From Ignavibacteria bacterium (lineage in GTDB: Bacteria; Bacteroidota; Ignavibacteria; Kapaibacteriales; Kapaibacteriaceae), in the NCBI GenBank assembly GCA_016191145.1, contig JACPPD010000004.1:1-64000 (forward strand): a stretch of 64,000 nt of DNA, read 5' to 3'. Positions 36,704-45,626 of the stretch are shown piece by piece (position 1 is the first letter of the stretch; every line of letters starts with the position of its first letter). The notes below the pieces were generated by a model. It saw only the letters and a list, made by a program, of their open reading frames with translations, was not told the origin of the DNA and made no database searches. The position numbers and the translations under genes are program-made.

Positions 36704-37493
36704 TGCTCTCAAGGATCCGACGACTTAACAATCGTTCCAATTCAATGCGAACGAGTCGTTCAACTTCTTCGTGCTCAATGATGTGCATACTCTTGCTCAA
36801 TGCATCTACGGCTTCGGCAAAACGATTTAGCGCAACGGATGTGGACTGCATCGACGTCATCAATTCTGGATTTGGCGCAACAGCATTTACTGCAGCATTA
36901 ACACTCTCACGCATTGCATGTACCATACCGTCCTGCCGTTCCACAAGATCAGTCAGCGATTCGGCAATTGATTCCAATTGCACAGCCATCGCCGCATAAT
37001 CGCGTCCGATTTCGCCAATCTCTCTCAGCAGTTCTTCCGTTGCAACCGATCCATCGGGTGTCTGCCCCTTACCATCGGGCTCTTCAGGTGGTGTGAAATA
37101 CATCACCAGAAACAGCAGCAACAACAGAAGGGATTCGATGATGATGCCGGCAACAACAACCGATGGAGCTTTAATGACTCCGGTACGGTTCAGACCTACA
37201 ACGAGGAGAAGAAGTGCAGCGCCAGCATATACAAATGCGTTGATGACAGAATAGAAGAATCGGTTGACGACTTCTTCCATCCATAACTTTGTGCCGGAAA
37301 GTATGCCAAGTGGATGCAGGACTACGACGTCACGGCGTGTTAATCGTATAAGCTCCTGCTCCTTCGTGCAAATACGCCAGCATACGGCAAGAGCTTCTAA
37401 TGCACCAAGTTGCCGTTCATATCTAAGTTCACGATAAATTTCGCGTAAGAGCGAGCGACCGTTAACACTCGCAAACGACTCGAGTTGCGTCAT
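36696..37493 (-). CDS. Candidate GldL-like T9SS motor subunit (divergent)
   Basis: The 265-residue protein has an N-terminal cytoplasmic region of about 80 residues, two transmembrane helices (about 84-101 and 111-133) and a C-terminal coiled-coil-like cytoplasmic region. The second helix holds Glu120 in AGIIIESLLLLL, followed by PPEEPD. GldL also has a membrane Glu in its second helix (GLVTEALIF), followed by an acidic FEP-type end, where it serves the proton path. The N-terminal extension is unusual for GldL. The ATG at 37493 is preferred over a TTG at 37526. It is co-transcribed with the GldM-like gene. The window encodes many T9SS cargos, which supports the idea; the call is inference. 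Confidence 0.5.
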   Translation of the reverse strand: MTQLESFASVNGRSLLREIYRELRYERQLGALEALAVCWRICTKEQELIRLTRRDVVVLHPLGILSGTKLWMEEVVNRFFYSVINAFVYAGAALLLLVVGLNRTGVIKAPSVVVAGIIIESLLLLLLFLVMYFTPPEEPDGKGQTPDGSVATEELLREIGEIGRDYAAMAVQLESIAESLTDLVERQDGMVHAMRESVNAAVNAVAPNPELMTSMQSTSVALNRFAEAVDALSKSMHIIEHEEVERLVRIELERLLSRRILESND

Positions 37494-37576
37494 GTACCCG
37501 TAACGTTCATTACCTGTTGCAGTCAATGATACGGTATTTTTATGGCTTAAGCCGAATCAATTTCGAAAGATGATCA

Positions 37577-40500
37577 ATGTTTAGACTTCTACTTTCTGCC
37601 ATCTTTGTTCTATGCACATGTATCAGCTACGGCTCAACCCTGCCTAAAAAGTACAACGTCCCGGCAGCTTTCGAAGCCAACGTCGGCCAGGCCTTGTACA
37701 CGGACGGAACCCCTGTTGAACACATTGATGCACTGTTATCGGCTGGCTCTGTAAGAGCGTTCATTCACAACAAGGGCATGTTTCTGGCCCTGTCGGCAGT
37801 CCGGAAGGTACACCCCGATTCGTCAGCCTCCGTCGACATCTTTCGTACCGACATTGAACTCATTGCTTCGAATCCCTTTGCGCGCCTCGAGATTTTGGAA
37901 GGGGGCGATGGTTTCGTGCGGTTTATCGGCATGGGCGATGGGAAGGCAGGACGCATAGCCCAGCGATATCGTACCATTATTTATAAGAATGTGTACCGAT
38001 ACATCGACATGCGATTAACTGCATCGGATCGGGGACCTAAGATTGATTTCATTGTGCACCCGGGTGGCAACCCTTCCGACATTGCAATCCGGTACAGCGG
38101 CACCGAGTCTATGTCGGTTACAACAGCAGGTGAATTGATTGCGGCAACGCCATTGGGATCGCTGATAGAATCAGCCCCTATATCATGGACGGAAAGTCGC
38201 AATGGGTACAGGACAACCTTGAAATCCTCTTTCAGGTTGTCGGGCTCAACAATCAGATTTACTATTGATGATTATAATCCAAATGAGCTTTTAGTTATCG
38301 ACCCACAGCGCGTGTGGGCAACTTATTACGGAGGCAACAGTAGCTTCTCAGAACCGCTCGTTTCTATGGATACGTTCGGAAATGTTTTCATGGCAGGCTC
38401 TACGTCGGCAACCGATCTGCCTAAGAGCACCGGAGTCTTCCAAAGAAATTACCGCGGTAATCAGGATGCTTATGTTGTAAAATTCAACGATAAGGGAGTG
38501 TTCCAGTGGCACACATATATGGGTGGGACGGGTGCAGAGCTTTTGTATGATGCTACAACAAACGACGCTGGCGAGTTGTGGATATGCGGACGCGGTGATT
38601 CACCCAATACACCACTGTTCGCTCTTGAAACAAGCGGCAGCGGACCGATAGGGTATCTGCAGGATGATACACTGACGTGGACGTCGCACGGTTGGGTGAT
38701 GAGGGTAAAGGCTGATGGCTCGTGGGGTGATAGTTGGCTGCTTGACAGCGATGGATACGATGCTGTAACGGGAATCGATTACAGCAATAACAGGCTTGCC
38801 CTGATAGGCACTACTCGAAGCCGCCGGAACGTAAACAACGTTGCAGGGAATCCATACAAGCGGGATTCTTCAAATAATTACAATAACAGAGATGCCTTTA
38901 TCAGCAAGCTGATCCTACGAACAGGTACCACAGATAGATGGGAAAGTGATTGGTTTACCTACTATGGCGGAAAATCCGATGATGATGGCATTAAGGTTTC
39001 GGTTGATATTAATGGAAATGTCGTTGCCGTTGGCGAAACTATGAGTAATAATATCCCGGTATCCGACGCTTCCACGTTCCGCGGAATCGTTGATTCGTGG
39101 GTCATTAAATTTACCACACCTACCAAATACACGCCGGCACGTGCATGGGCTTCGTATTTCGGAGGTACCGAACTCGACAAAGTAACTAACATTACTATCG
39201 ATAATCTCGGATTTCCGGTAATAGTGGGTTACACGGCGAGCGTTGATTTCCCTGTGTCGAATGCGCTTAAGGGCACACTCACAACATCATATGATGGATA
39301 CATCCGCAAGCTGAACGGCGCGAACGGAGCTGCTGTGTTTTCTACCTATTTCGGCGGTAACAAGACCGAAAAACTGACCGGCGTGATGACTGACCGAAAT
39401 AATAGAATTTGGGTATGCGGGGAAATTGTGAGTACAACAAATATGCCCGTTTCTTTAAATGCGTTTCAGGCAGCACCAAATCTCGACCCCGGAGGTTGGC
39501 CATTAACCGATGGCTACTTTGCGCAGTTGTCTGCCGATGGCGCTAATGTTCTTTATGGTTCGTACTATGGAGCCCCGCCACAGGAGACCTTGCCACCGTT
39601 CCCTCCACCAGATCCGCCAACAGATCCTCCTCCGCCAAATACTGATTGGGGCTCCGATAACATCGCCGACATTTGGATTGACAACAATGCCTACGTCATT
39701 CTGGGTTCGTATGTCAATTCGATCCGTATGTCAACAACGCCAGGCGCGTATCAGGATTCATCGTCCCTGCGAAAAGACACGATGCAATCTTCGAACTTCC
39801 TATCGTACTTTACCAACTGCACCGATTCAATAATAAAAATTATTATTAACGGCACTAATGCTCTATGTGCATCCGACTCTCGCCAATTAATTGCGCCGGC
39901 TGGGTTTGCAAAATATCTGTGGTCAACGGGCGATACCACGCGCCAGATTGTTGTAACAGATTCGGGTAGATACATTGTTACCAGCACAACGCTGGACGGA
40001 TGCCGGTATCGAGATACCGTGTTCATGACGAAGAACCCGCAGCCAAGTGTTAGCGCCGGCGCCGACACTTCTGGATGCGTGAACACACTGATACAGCTCA
40101 CCGCAACTCCTTTGGGTGGAACGCCCCCTTACAAATACAAATGGAAGCGTATAGAAGCAGGACCCGGATACATCAACGACGACACACTGCAAAGTCCGGG
40201 AGTAAATCCTAATACAACGTCGCGATACATTGTAACACTCACGGATTCGGTTGGATGTACCGCAAAGGACACGGTGTTGGTTAATATCATTAATCCTAAA
40301 CCAACATTCACCCCCGACACCGTAAGGTTCGGTCAAATGGATGCTTGTGAATCAGTAAAGGACACGTTCTTGTTCGTGAAAAATCCGATGACGTATCCGA
40401 TAACAATAACGGAATTCAGCAGTAGTTGGACAATTATAAACTTAGTTACCTCGGTCTCCCCACCGCCCGTCCTTGCTCCCGGTGATTCAATCAAACTCAC

Positions 40501-42529
40501 CGTTCGCATTTCGCCAATTACCGCAGGGTTGTCTGCCGGTACATTCACTATCAAGGGATCGCCTTGCAACTGGACACTTGCCGTTCCCTTTTCGGTTACG
40601 AAGCAGACATTGCTTGCTTCGGTGTCTCCCAGCGTTATCGACTTTGGTTCATGGCCCGATTGTGAATCAATCAAACGCGATTCGACATTAACAATATTTA
40701 ATGGTTCGCCCGATCCTATGATTCTTCAGCAGCCAATTGTTGGTCTGCCTTTCAGTGCAACTGCCTCGATAACAACTATCCAACCCGGCGATTCAGCCAT
40801 CATCGATGTTTCGTATGATCCCACTACAACGGGACAGTTCACCGACGTAGTGCGTATTGCTTACACGGCAGGGACTTGCACTGGTGAATTTAAGATTGAT
40901 GTTAGAGGTGCGGAGTATCCTGTTAGCGCAACGCTAACTCCAAACACCATTGATTTCGGATCGCTGGAGGGCTGCCAAGAGGGCAAGGACTCAGCTATTG
41001 TTATCAGTAACACGAGTCAGGTTCCGATAACAGTAAATCTTCAGCCAACTGCCGAAGTTACATTTGTACCATCGGGGATGCAGACCATAAATGCGAATGA
41101 ATCCGTTACTATTCTGGTTACAATTCGTCCTGCCTCACCCGGTATTTTCTCAGCCACCATTCCTATTACGTTCACACCTTGTAACGGGCAATTCCCGCTT
41201 ACTCTTACAGCGGAAAAGAATGGCATTGCATTTTCGACGCCAGACAATGTTGAATTTGGAGAACTGAACTCGTGTACCGATCCGCCAACCTCAACGAAGT
41301 CCTATTCAATTTCGTTTGAAGGAACAGGTTCGAGCTTAGTAACTTCTGTTACATATGGAGCTACTCTCTCCACTACGCTTGGAGCAGGCACAGTATTGCA
41401 GTCTGGAGTTCCTCAATCATTTGATGTAACATGGAGTCCTGGTGTTGATGGAGTGCTTGACGACAGCATTGTAGTTGTCTTCAGTCCCTGCGCCGTTAGA
41501 CGCGTGATTCGGGTAGGAGGCGTTAGAACAACACCAGCTCTTCGAGCTACAACTCCGGTAATAAATTCTGTTAACGTCAGCAATGGCCTCATCGGAACAC
41601 TTGAATTCGAAAACATCGGAACAGATACAATTCGCGTTAACGTCTTATCTCTTTCTCCGGACATCGTTGTTAGCAATCAGAATCCCGACCAGCTTACCGA
41701 TATCCTGCCAGGAGAATTCGTTTCCGTAGACTATGCGCTTAACTGTAGGGGGCGAATTGATTTTGCCGACAGCATTGTTGCCAGCACAACGGGAACGTGC
41801 AAACTTGATGCAACATCTGTTTTAACAGGAAACTGTTTACCAGCAACGCAAGGAACAGCTTCCGTAGTAATCGATACTGCAGCCGTCAACATCGGCACAA
41901 GATTCAAGCTTCCAATGCGGTTGGTTTCTTCAAGCGGATTAAACGCTGTAGGCTTGTATAATTGGCGTGCAGAGGTAACATACGATCCCTTAGTGGTGGT
42001 CGGCATGGGTTCAACGCCAGACTGTTATGTGAGTGGACAAGACCTTCCATGCACAATAACAGTAAGCGGTACACGCACCGACACTGTTGGCACACTGTAT
42101 GAATTCGATTTCACGGCTGTGCTTGGCCCGCGAGAAGTTGGCAAGGTTGAACTGAGCTCGTTTGTTTGGGTCGACGACACTACCATTGCATCGCAGACGC
42201 AAAACGGATATGTGCGTTTAGCAGACATTTGCTATGCAGGCGGACCACGCTTGCTGACGGCAAAGGCAAGCGCCTTTTCCATCAACGTATATCCAAACCC
42301 TGCGAGCGATGTATTTAATATTAAGATTCTCGGTATGGGGCAGACACCCGGATCTTGGTCGATGTACAATTACATAGGCTCGCTTCTCGACGCAGGTCCT
42401 CTTGTTGCAGACGTTAATGGTGATGTTTTCGAGACCATAACCGTTACGAAGTATTCGTCGGGCACATACTTTCTTACGATTGATGCGCGAGGCAGCATTT
42501 TTAGAACACCACTCATCATTTCGCGATAA
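37577..42529 (+). CDS. Very large T9SS-secreted SBBP / immunoglobulin-like protein
   Basis: The 1,650-residue protein has a signal peptide (MFRLLLSAIFVLCTCISYG), then a DUF7948-like domain (AFEANVGQALYTDG ... IYKNVYRYIDMRL). SBBP repeats cover about 255-700 (WATYYGGNS, TYMGGTGAEL, TYYGGKSDDDGIKV, SYFGGTELDKVTNI, TYFGGNKTEKLTGV). A Pro-rich linker lies near 675-690. PKD-like segments (YLWSTGDTT, YKWKRIE) follow at about 760-910. Repeated ASH/choice-of-anchor-like domains (DFGSWPDCESIK, DFGSLEGCQEGK, EFGELNSCTDPP) cover about 910-1410. A cohesin-like domain precedes the T9SS tail (INVYPNPASDVFN ... SSGTYFLTID). It is likely released or attached at the cell surface; the ligand is unknown. The OMP gene follows 9 bp later. 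Confidence 0.9.
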   Translation: MFRLLLSAIFVLCTCISYGSTLPKKYNVPAAFEANVGQALYTDGTPVEHIDALLSAGSVRAFIHNKGMFLALSAVRKVHPDSSASVDIFRTDIELIASNPFARLEILEGGDGFVRFIGMGDGKAGRIAQRYRTIIYKNVYRYIDMRLTASDRGPKIDFIVHPGGNPSDIAIRYSGTESMSVTTAGELIAATPLGSLIESAPISWTESRNGYRTTLKSSFRLSGSTIRFTIDDYNPNELLVIDPQRVWATYYGGNSSFSEPLVSMDTFGNVFMAGSTSATDLPKSTGVFQRNYRGNQDAYVVKFNDKGVFQWHTYMGGTGAELLYDATTNDAGELWICGRGDSPNTPLFALETSGSGPIGYLQDDTLTWTSHGWVMRVKADGSWGDSWLLDSDGYDAVTGIDYSNNRLALIGTTRSRRNVNNVAGNPYKRDSSNNYNNRDAFISKLILRTGTTDRWESDWFTYYGGKSDDDGIKVSVDINGNVVAVGETMSNNIPVSDASTFRGIVDSWVIKFTTPTKYTPARAWASYFGGTELDKVTNITIDNLGFPVIVGYTASVDFPVSNALKGTLTTSYDGYIRKLNGANGAAVFSTYFGGNKTEKLTGVMTDRNNRIWVCGEIVSTTNMPVSLNAFQAAPNLDPGGWPLTDGYFAQLSADGANVLYGSYYGAPPQETLPPFPPPDPPTDPPPPNTDWGSDNIADIWIDNNAYVILGSYVNSIRMSTTPGAYQDSSSLRKDTMQSSNFLSYFTNCTDSIIKIIINGTNALCASDSRQLIAPAGFAKYLWSTGDTTRQIVVTDSGRYIVTSTTLDGCRYRDTVFMTKNPQPSVSAGADTSGCVNTLIQLTATPLGGTPPYKYKWKRIEAGPGYINDDTLQSPGVNPNTTSRYIVTLTDSVGCTAKDTVLVNIINPKPTFTPDTVRFGQMDACESVKDTFLFVKNPMTYPITITEFSSSWTIINLVTSVSPPPVLAPGDSIKLTVRISPITAGLSAGTFTIKGSPCNWTLAVPFSVTKQTLLASVSPSVIDFGSWPDCESIKRDSTLTIFNGSPDPMILQQPIVGLPFSATASITTIQPGDSAIIDVSYDPTTTGQFTDVVRIAYTAGTCTGEFKIDVRGAEYPVSATLTPNTIDFGSLEGCQEGKDSAIVISNTSQVPITVNLQPTAEVTFVPSGMQTINANESVTILVTIRPASPGIFSATIPITFTPCNGQFPLTLTAEKNGIAFSTPDNVEFGELNSCTDPPTSTKSYSISFEGTGSSLVTSVTYGATLSTTLGAGTVLQSGVPQSFDVTWSPGVDGVLDDSIVVVFSPCAVRRVIRVGGVRTTPALRATTPVINSVNVSNGLIGTLEFENIGTDTIRVNVLSLSPDIVVSNQNPDQLTDILPGEFVSVDYALNCRGRIDFADSIVASTTGTCKLDATSVLTGNCLPATQGTASVVIDTAAVNIGTRFKLPMRLVSSSGLNAVGLYNWRAEVTYDPLVVVGMGSTPDCYVSGQDLPCTITVSGTRTDTVGTLYEFDFTAVLGPREVGKVELSSFVWVDDTTIASQTQNGYVRLADICYAGGPRLLTAKASAFSINVYPNPASDVFNIKILGMGQTPGSWSMYNYIGSLLDAGPLVADVNGDVFETITVTKYSSGTYFLTIDARGSIFRTPLIISR

Positions 42530-42538
42530 GGAGCCCAC

Positions 42539-43378
42539 ATGAAATCACAAATAGTGTTGCTCCCCATCGCGCTTTACCTCCTTGTTTCAGCGCCGCAGAT
42601 TCTCTCAGCACAAGAGACCTTGGCAGATACTACGTCCAAGCAGGCTGCGAAAACCGCCCCGGCAACATCTCGCAATTGGATGAACGTGGGATTGATGGGA
42701 GGACCAATCGTATCGCTGCACAGCCTCAACAAAACAACCATACCCGAAGTGCCATCGTGTTGTCCGGGATATTCAAGTACATCAGGCGGAGGATTTGTCT
42801 TTGCTGGCCTTGCCGATTTCGTCATTTCCGATAAATTCAATATCACTACAAGATTAGCTGTTGATAATAGTAACGTAAACATGTCGGCAACAGGAACAGT
42901 CACTGTTAGGGTCGACAGTGTTCCACAGAATGCAACAATTACCTATAGCAACACTTCCACGTTTACTATCATCAGTTTGGAACCCGGTTTCGAGTATAGA
43001 GTTGTGGGAGGATTGGGTGTGTTGGCGGGCTTGCGCGTTGGATTGCTAACAAAAGCGACGTACGATCAGAAGGAAGTTCTCGATCCAACAATTCCCTACG
43101 ACTATTCCAATGGTGAATCGGGTATACGAAATGCCTATAGGGGAACGATGAGCAATACGTCCAATTTGCAATTCGGCTTATTCCTGGGAGCAAGATATCA
43201 TGTGGGTTTGAACCCGCGAAATTCTATTGAACTGGTTCCGGAGGTTCAGTATGCGCCGCTGTTTACGAATGTGATAAACGATCAGACGTGGTCTATTACG
43301 TCGTTGCGCTTCATGTTAGGTCTATCTTTCTCACTGTTCACGAAAACGGATTCGAATCCACTTGCACCAGAACACTGA
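42539..43378 (+). CDS. Outer-membrane beta-barrel protein
   Basis: The 279-residue protein has a signal peptide (IVLLPIALYLLVSAPQILSAQ) and a barrel-like pattern of alternating hydrophobic strands (WMNVGLMGGPIVSL, GGGFVFAGLADFVI, LEPGFEYRVVGGLGVLAGLRVGLL, LQFGLFLGARYHVGL, LRFMLGLSFSLF). This resembles the OMP_b-brl/PorT-like group. AAGGAG lies 5 nt before the ATG. It is 9 bp downstream of the giant T9SS cargo, so the two are co-transcribed, and a role in displaying or exporting that cargo is a fair guess. The last 17 bp overlap the start of prfC. Confidence 0.8.
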   Translation: MKSQIVLLPIALYLLVSAPQILSAQETLADTTSKQAAKTAPATSRNWMNVGLMGGPIVSLHSLNKTTIPEVPSCCPGYSSTSGGGFVFAGLADFVISDKFNITTRLAVDNSNVNMSATGTVTVRVDSVPQNATITYSNTSTFTIISLEPGFEYRVVGGLGVLAGLRVGLLTKATYDQKEVLDPTIPYDYSNGESGIRNAYRGTMSNTSNLQFGLFLGARYHVGLNPRNSIELVPEVQYAPLFTNVINDQTWSITSLRFMLGLSFSLFTKTDSNPLAPEH

Positions 43379-44948
43379 AATTTCACGCCGAAGAACTGTC
43401 GCAATCATCTCCCATCCCGATGCAGGCAAGACGACACTCACAGAAAAGCTCTTACTGTATTCCGGTGCCATTCACCAGGCGGGAGCGGTAACCGGCGGCA
43501 AGCATGCGGCCACAACATCGGATTGGATGGGCATCGAGCAGCAGCGCGGTATCTCCGTGTCGTCGAGCGCTATGCGCGTCTCCTACAACAACACATTGCT
43601 TAACATCCTCGATACGCCCGGACACCAGGACTTTTCTGAGGATACATTTCGTACTCTAATGGCAGTGGATTCGGCCATCATGCTCCTGGATGCTGGCCGT
43701 GGAGTGCAGGAGCAGACCATAAAGCTGTTCAAGGTATGTCGGGATCGGGGTATTCCGATTATAACATTTATGAATAAAATGGACCGACCCTCGAGAAGTC
43801 CGCTGGAACTTCTGGATGAGGTAGAAAAGGTTCTTGGCATCACTGCCATACCAATAACATGGCCGATAGGCGATGGACTGGATTTCCGCGGCATCTACGA
43901 TAGAGAGCAACACAAATTCCACGAATTTGAACGAACTGTGGGGAATCGGTACAAAGCGCCAGCTACTATCAGCGATACACGCTCCGAGGAACTTAGAGAA
44001 GCAATCGGCAGTTCATCGCACAACCAATTACTCGAAGATCTTGAATTTGTAGAACACGTCATCCCCACTTTTAACCGCGATGAATACCTGGCAGAACAGT
44101 GCACTCCTGTCTTTTGGGGAAGCGCTATCACAAACTTTGGTGTCGAGCATTTCCTGCAGCACATCCTCACACTTGCCCCTTCACCGCAAGCTTTTTCGAT
44201 GTTGAAAGGGGCTAACAGAAACGGTAATGTGGTTGAGCTTGATGCCGCAGGCGACGAGTTTGTTGGCTTTGTTTACAAAGTGCAGGCTAACATGAACAAA
44301 GCGCACCGCGACAGAATTTCGTTTGTGCGGATTGTAAGCGGAAAATTCGAGCGTGGTATGTCGGCCTTCCACCCGCGCACAGGTAAGGAAGTCAAGCTCA
44401 ACTACCCATTCGAAATCTTCGGTCGGGAGCGCACGATTATCGACGAAGCATTCCCCGGCGATGTAATTGGACTTACGAATCCAGGATTGTTCCGCGTGGG
44501 TGATACAATTACGGAAGGCTCGATGCTGGATATTAAATCATTTCCGCGCTTCGCACCCGAAATTTTTGCTAAGGTTCTTCCTGCAACGGGATCCTTCTCC
44601 AAATCTTTCCGCAAAGGTGTTGAGCAACTAAGAGAAGAAGGCGTCATTCAAATCTTCAGCGAAATAAGTGGCAGTCCCATACCACTTGTTGGAGTTGTTG
44701 GTGAGCTGCAGTTGGAGCTTTTTGCGTGGAGGATGGAAAATGAATACGACGAAAGGATTAAGCTCGACCGCCTGCCGTTCACCCGTACGCGCTGGATTAT
44801 TGGCGATACAAAACCGAAGACGTCTGTCCCTGTTGTGCTCGATGAACAGCAGCGTCCGGTTGCTCTCTTTAAAAGTGATTGGGAAATAGACTATACCATT
44901 GAGCGTTCCGAAAACCTGATCCTCTCGGACACGCCACCGAACATTTGA
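43362..44948 (+). CDS. prfC: Peptide chain release factor 3
   Basis: The 528-residue translational GTPase recycles RF1/RF2 from the ribosome after termination. GTPase motifs are SHPDAGKTT (G1), ISVSSS (switch I), DTPGHQDF (G3) and NKMD (G4). The RF3-specific stretches TGGKHAATTSDWMGIEQQRGIS and PVFWGSAITNFGVEHFL are present. No ATG is available. The TTG at 43362 gives an N-terminus of the expected length and overlaps the OMP gene by 17 bp, so translational coupling is possible. It is followed by the CCCGG repeat element. Confidence 0.95.
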   Translation: MHQNTEISRRRTVAIISHPDAGKTTLTEKLLLYSGAIHQAGAVTGGKHAATTSDWMGIEQQRGISVSSSAMRVSYNNTLLNILDTPGHQDFSEDTFRTLMAVDSAIMLLDAGRGVQEQTIKLFKVCRDRGIPIITFMNKMDRPSRSPLELLDEVEKVLGITAIPITWPIGDGLDFRGIYDREQHKFHEFERTVGNRYKAPATISDTRSEELREAIGSSSHNQLLEDLEFVEHVIPTFNRDEYLAEQCTPVFWGSAITNFGVEHFLQHILTLAPSPQAFSMLKGANRNGNVVELDAAGDEFVGFVYKVQANMNKAHRDRISFVRIVSGKFERGMSAFHPRTGKEVKLNYPFEIFGRERTIIDEAFPGDVIGLTNPGLFRVGDTITEGSMLDIKSFPRFAPEIFAKVLPATGSFSKSFRKGVEQLREEGVIQIFSEISGSPIPLVGVVGELQLELFAWRMENEYDERIKLDRLPFTRTRWIIGDTKPKTSVPVVLDEQQRPVALFKSDWEIDYTIERSENLILSDTPPNI

Positions 44949-45068
44949 TGTCGCCCTGGTAAAAATCACCCGGCGTTTCTCCCGGTCATTGTCCCGGTCA
45001 TTGACCCGGTCATTGTCCCGGTGATTCTCCACGCAAATGTCTCTTAACTTGTTGTACCTTAAAACAGG
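44948..45068. repeat. CCCGG 12-bp iteron-like element, copy 1
   Basis: Five CCCGG words start at 44969, 44981, 44993, 45005 and 45017, exactly 12 bp apart (units such as CCCGGTCATTGT). The left flank ATGTCGCCCTG (44948) and right flank CCTTAAAACAGG (45057) recur in copy 2. The array lies between the prfC stop and the stop of the thioredoxin-like gene. Function is unknown. Confidence 0.7.
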
Positions 45069-45074
45069 CTGACT

Positions 45075-45626
45075 TCATTCTGTCCGCAATTGATGTTGCG
45101 TACTGAATTCACTGAGCCTTTCGTATGCTCCAAGGATGAAGTTCGAGTTTACCGTAAGCTGTCCATTCACATCATCCGAGAAAAGCTCAACGTATGATAT
45201 CAGGATATTAGTATTTGCGATTTGAATGAATACATACGGGGAGCCAACGAGGTCCGACGGTATTCCCAGCTTTTCAGGAACAGTTAAATCCACAAAGCGA
45301 AGTCTGTTAACATCATGAATCATGCGACGCAGAACAGCAAGTTCATAGTTCACATAACTCTTCTTAACTGATTTAGCAACAAGGATTAAATAGTTCCTTC
45401 CGAGAATCTCATGGGAGGCGAGAAAATCATCAAGAGCCGTAAGACATTTTGAACAAAAAACCTCTTTCACAAAAACGAGAATGTGTGGGCTGTTTACTGC
45501 GACACACATGGAGTCACTCGATAACGTCGCTGATCGATAGGGAAAACATGTTGCCGAACGATCATTCTGAGTCATGCAGCAGACAGATGCTATACAAATC
45601 AGAATCAGAACAAGCTGGAATCTCAT
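45075..45626 (-). CDS. Exported thioredoxin-like protein with CxxC
   Basis: The 183-residue protein has a hydrophobic N-terminus (MRFQLVLILICIASVCCM) that looks like a signal peptide, possibly lipidated at one Cys. A thioredoxin-fold segment follows: HILVFVKEVFCSKCLTALDDFLA with a CSKC pair (about residues 58-61), and a cis-Pro-like GSPYVFI (about 128-134). It may act in the periplasm as a disulfide reductase or oxidase. The match to known TlpA/AhpC families is weak. Its ATG overlaps the stop of the 421-residue propeller-like gene by 4 bp, so the two are coupled. Extra Cys residues at 31 and 41 are present. Confidence 0.65.
   Translation of the reverse strand: MRFQLVLILICIASVCCMTQNDRSATCFPYRSATLSSDSMCVAVNSPHILVFVKEVFCSKCLTALDDFLASHEILGRNYLILVAKSVKKSYVNYELAVLRRMIHDVNRLRFVDLTVPEKLGIPSDLVGSPYVFIQIANTNILISYVELFSDDVNGQLTVNSNFILGAYERLSEFSTQHQLRTE

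Noticed and set aside
43346-43362. tRNA-like T-arm sequence (GGATTCGAATCC)
   Set aside because: There is no acceptor, D or anticodon arm around it, and it lies in the coding end of the OMP gene.
44628-45032. Minus-strand ORF of 134 codons with a DN-rich repeat start
   Set aside because: It is antisense to prfC and its repetitive start is only the 12-bp CCCGG array read on the other strand.
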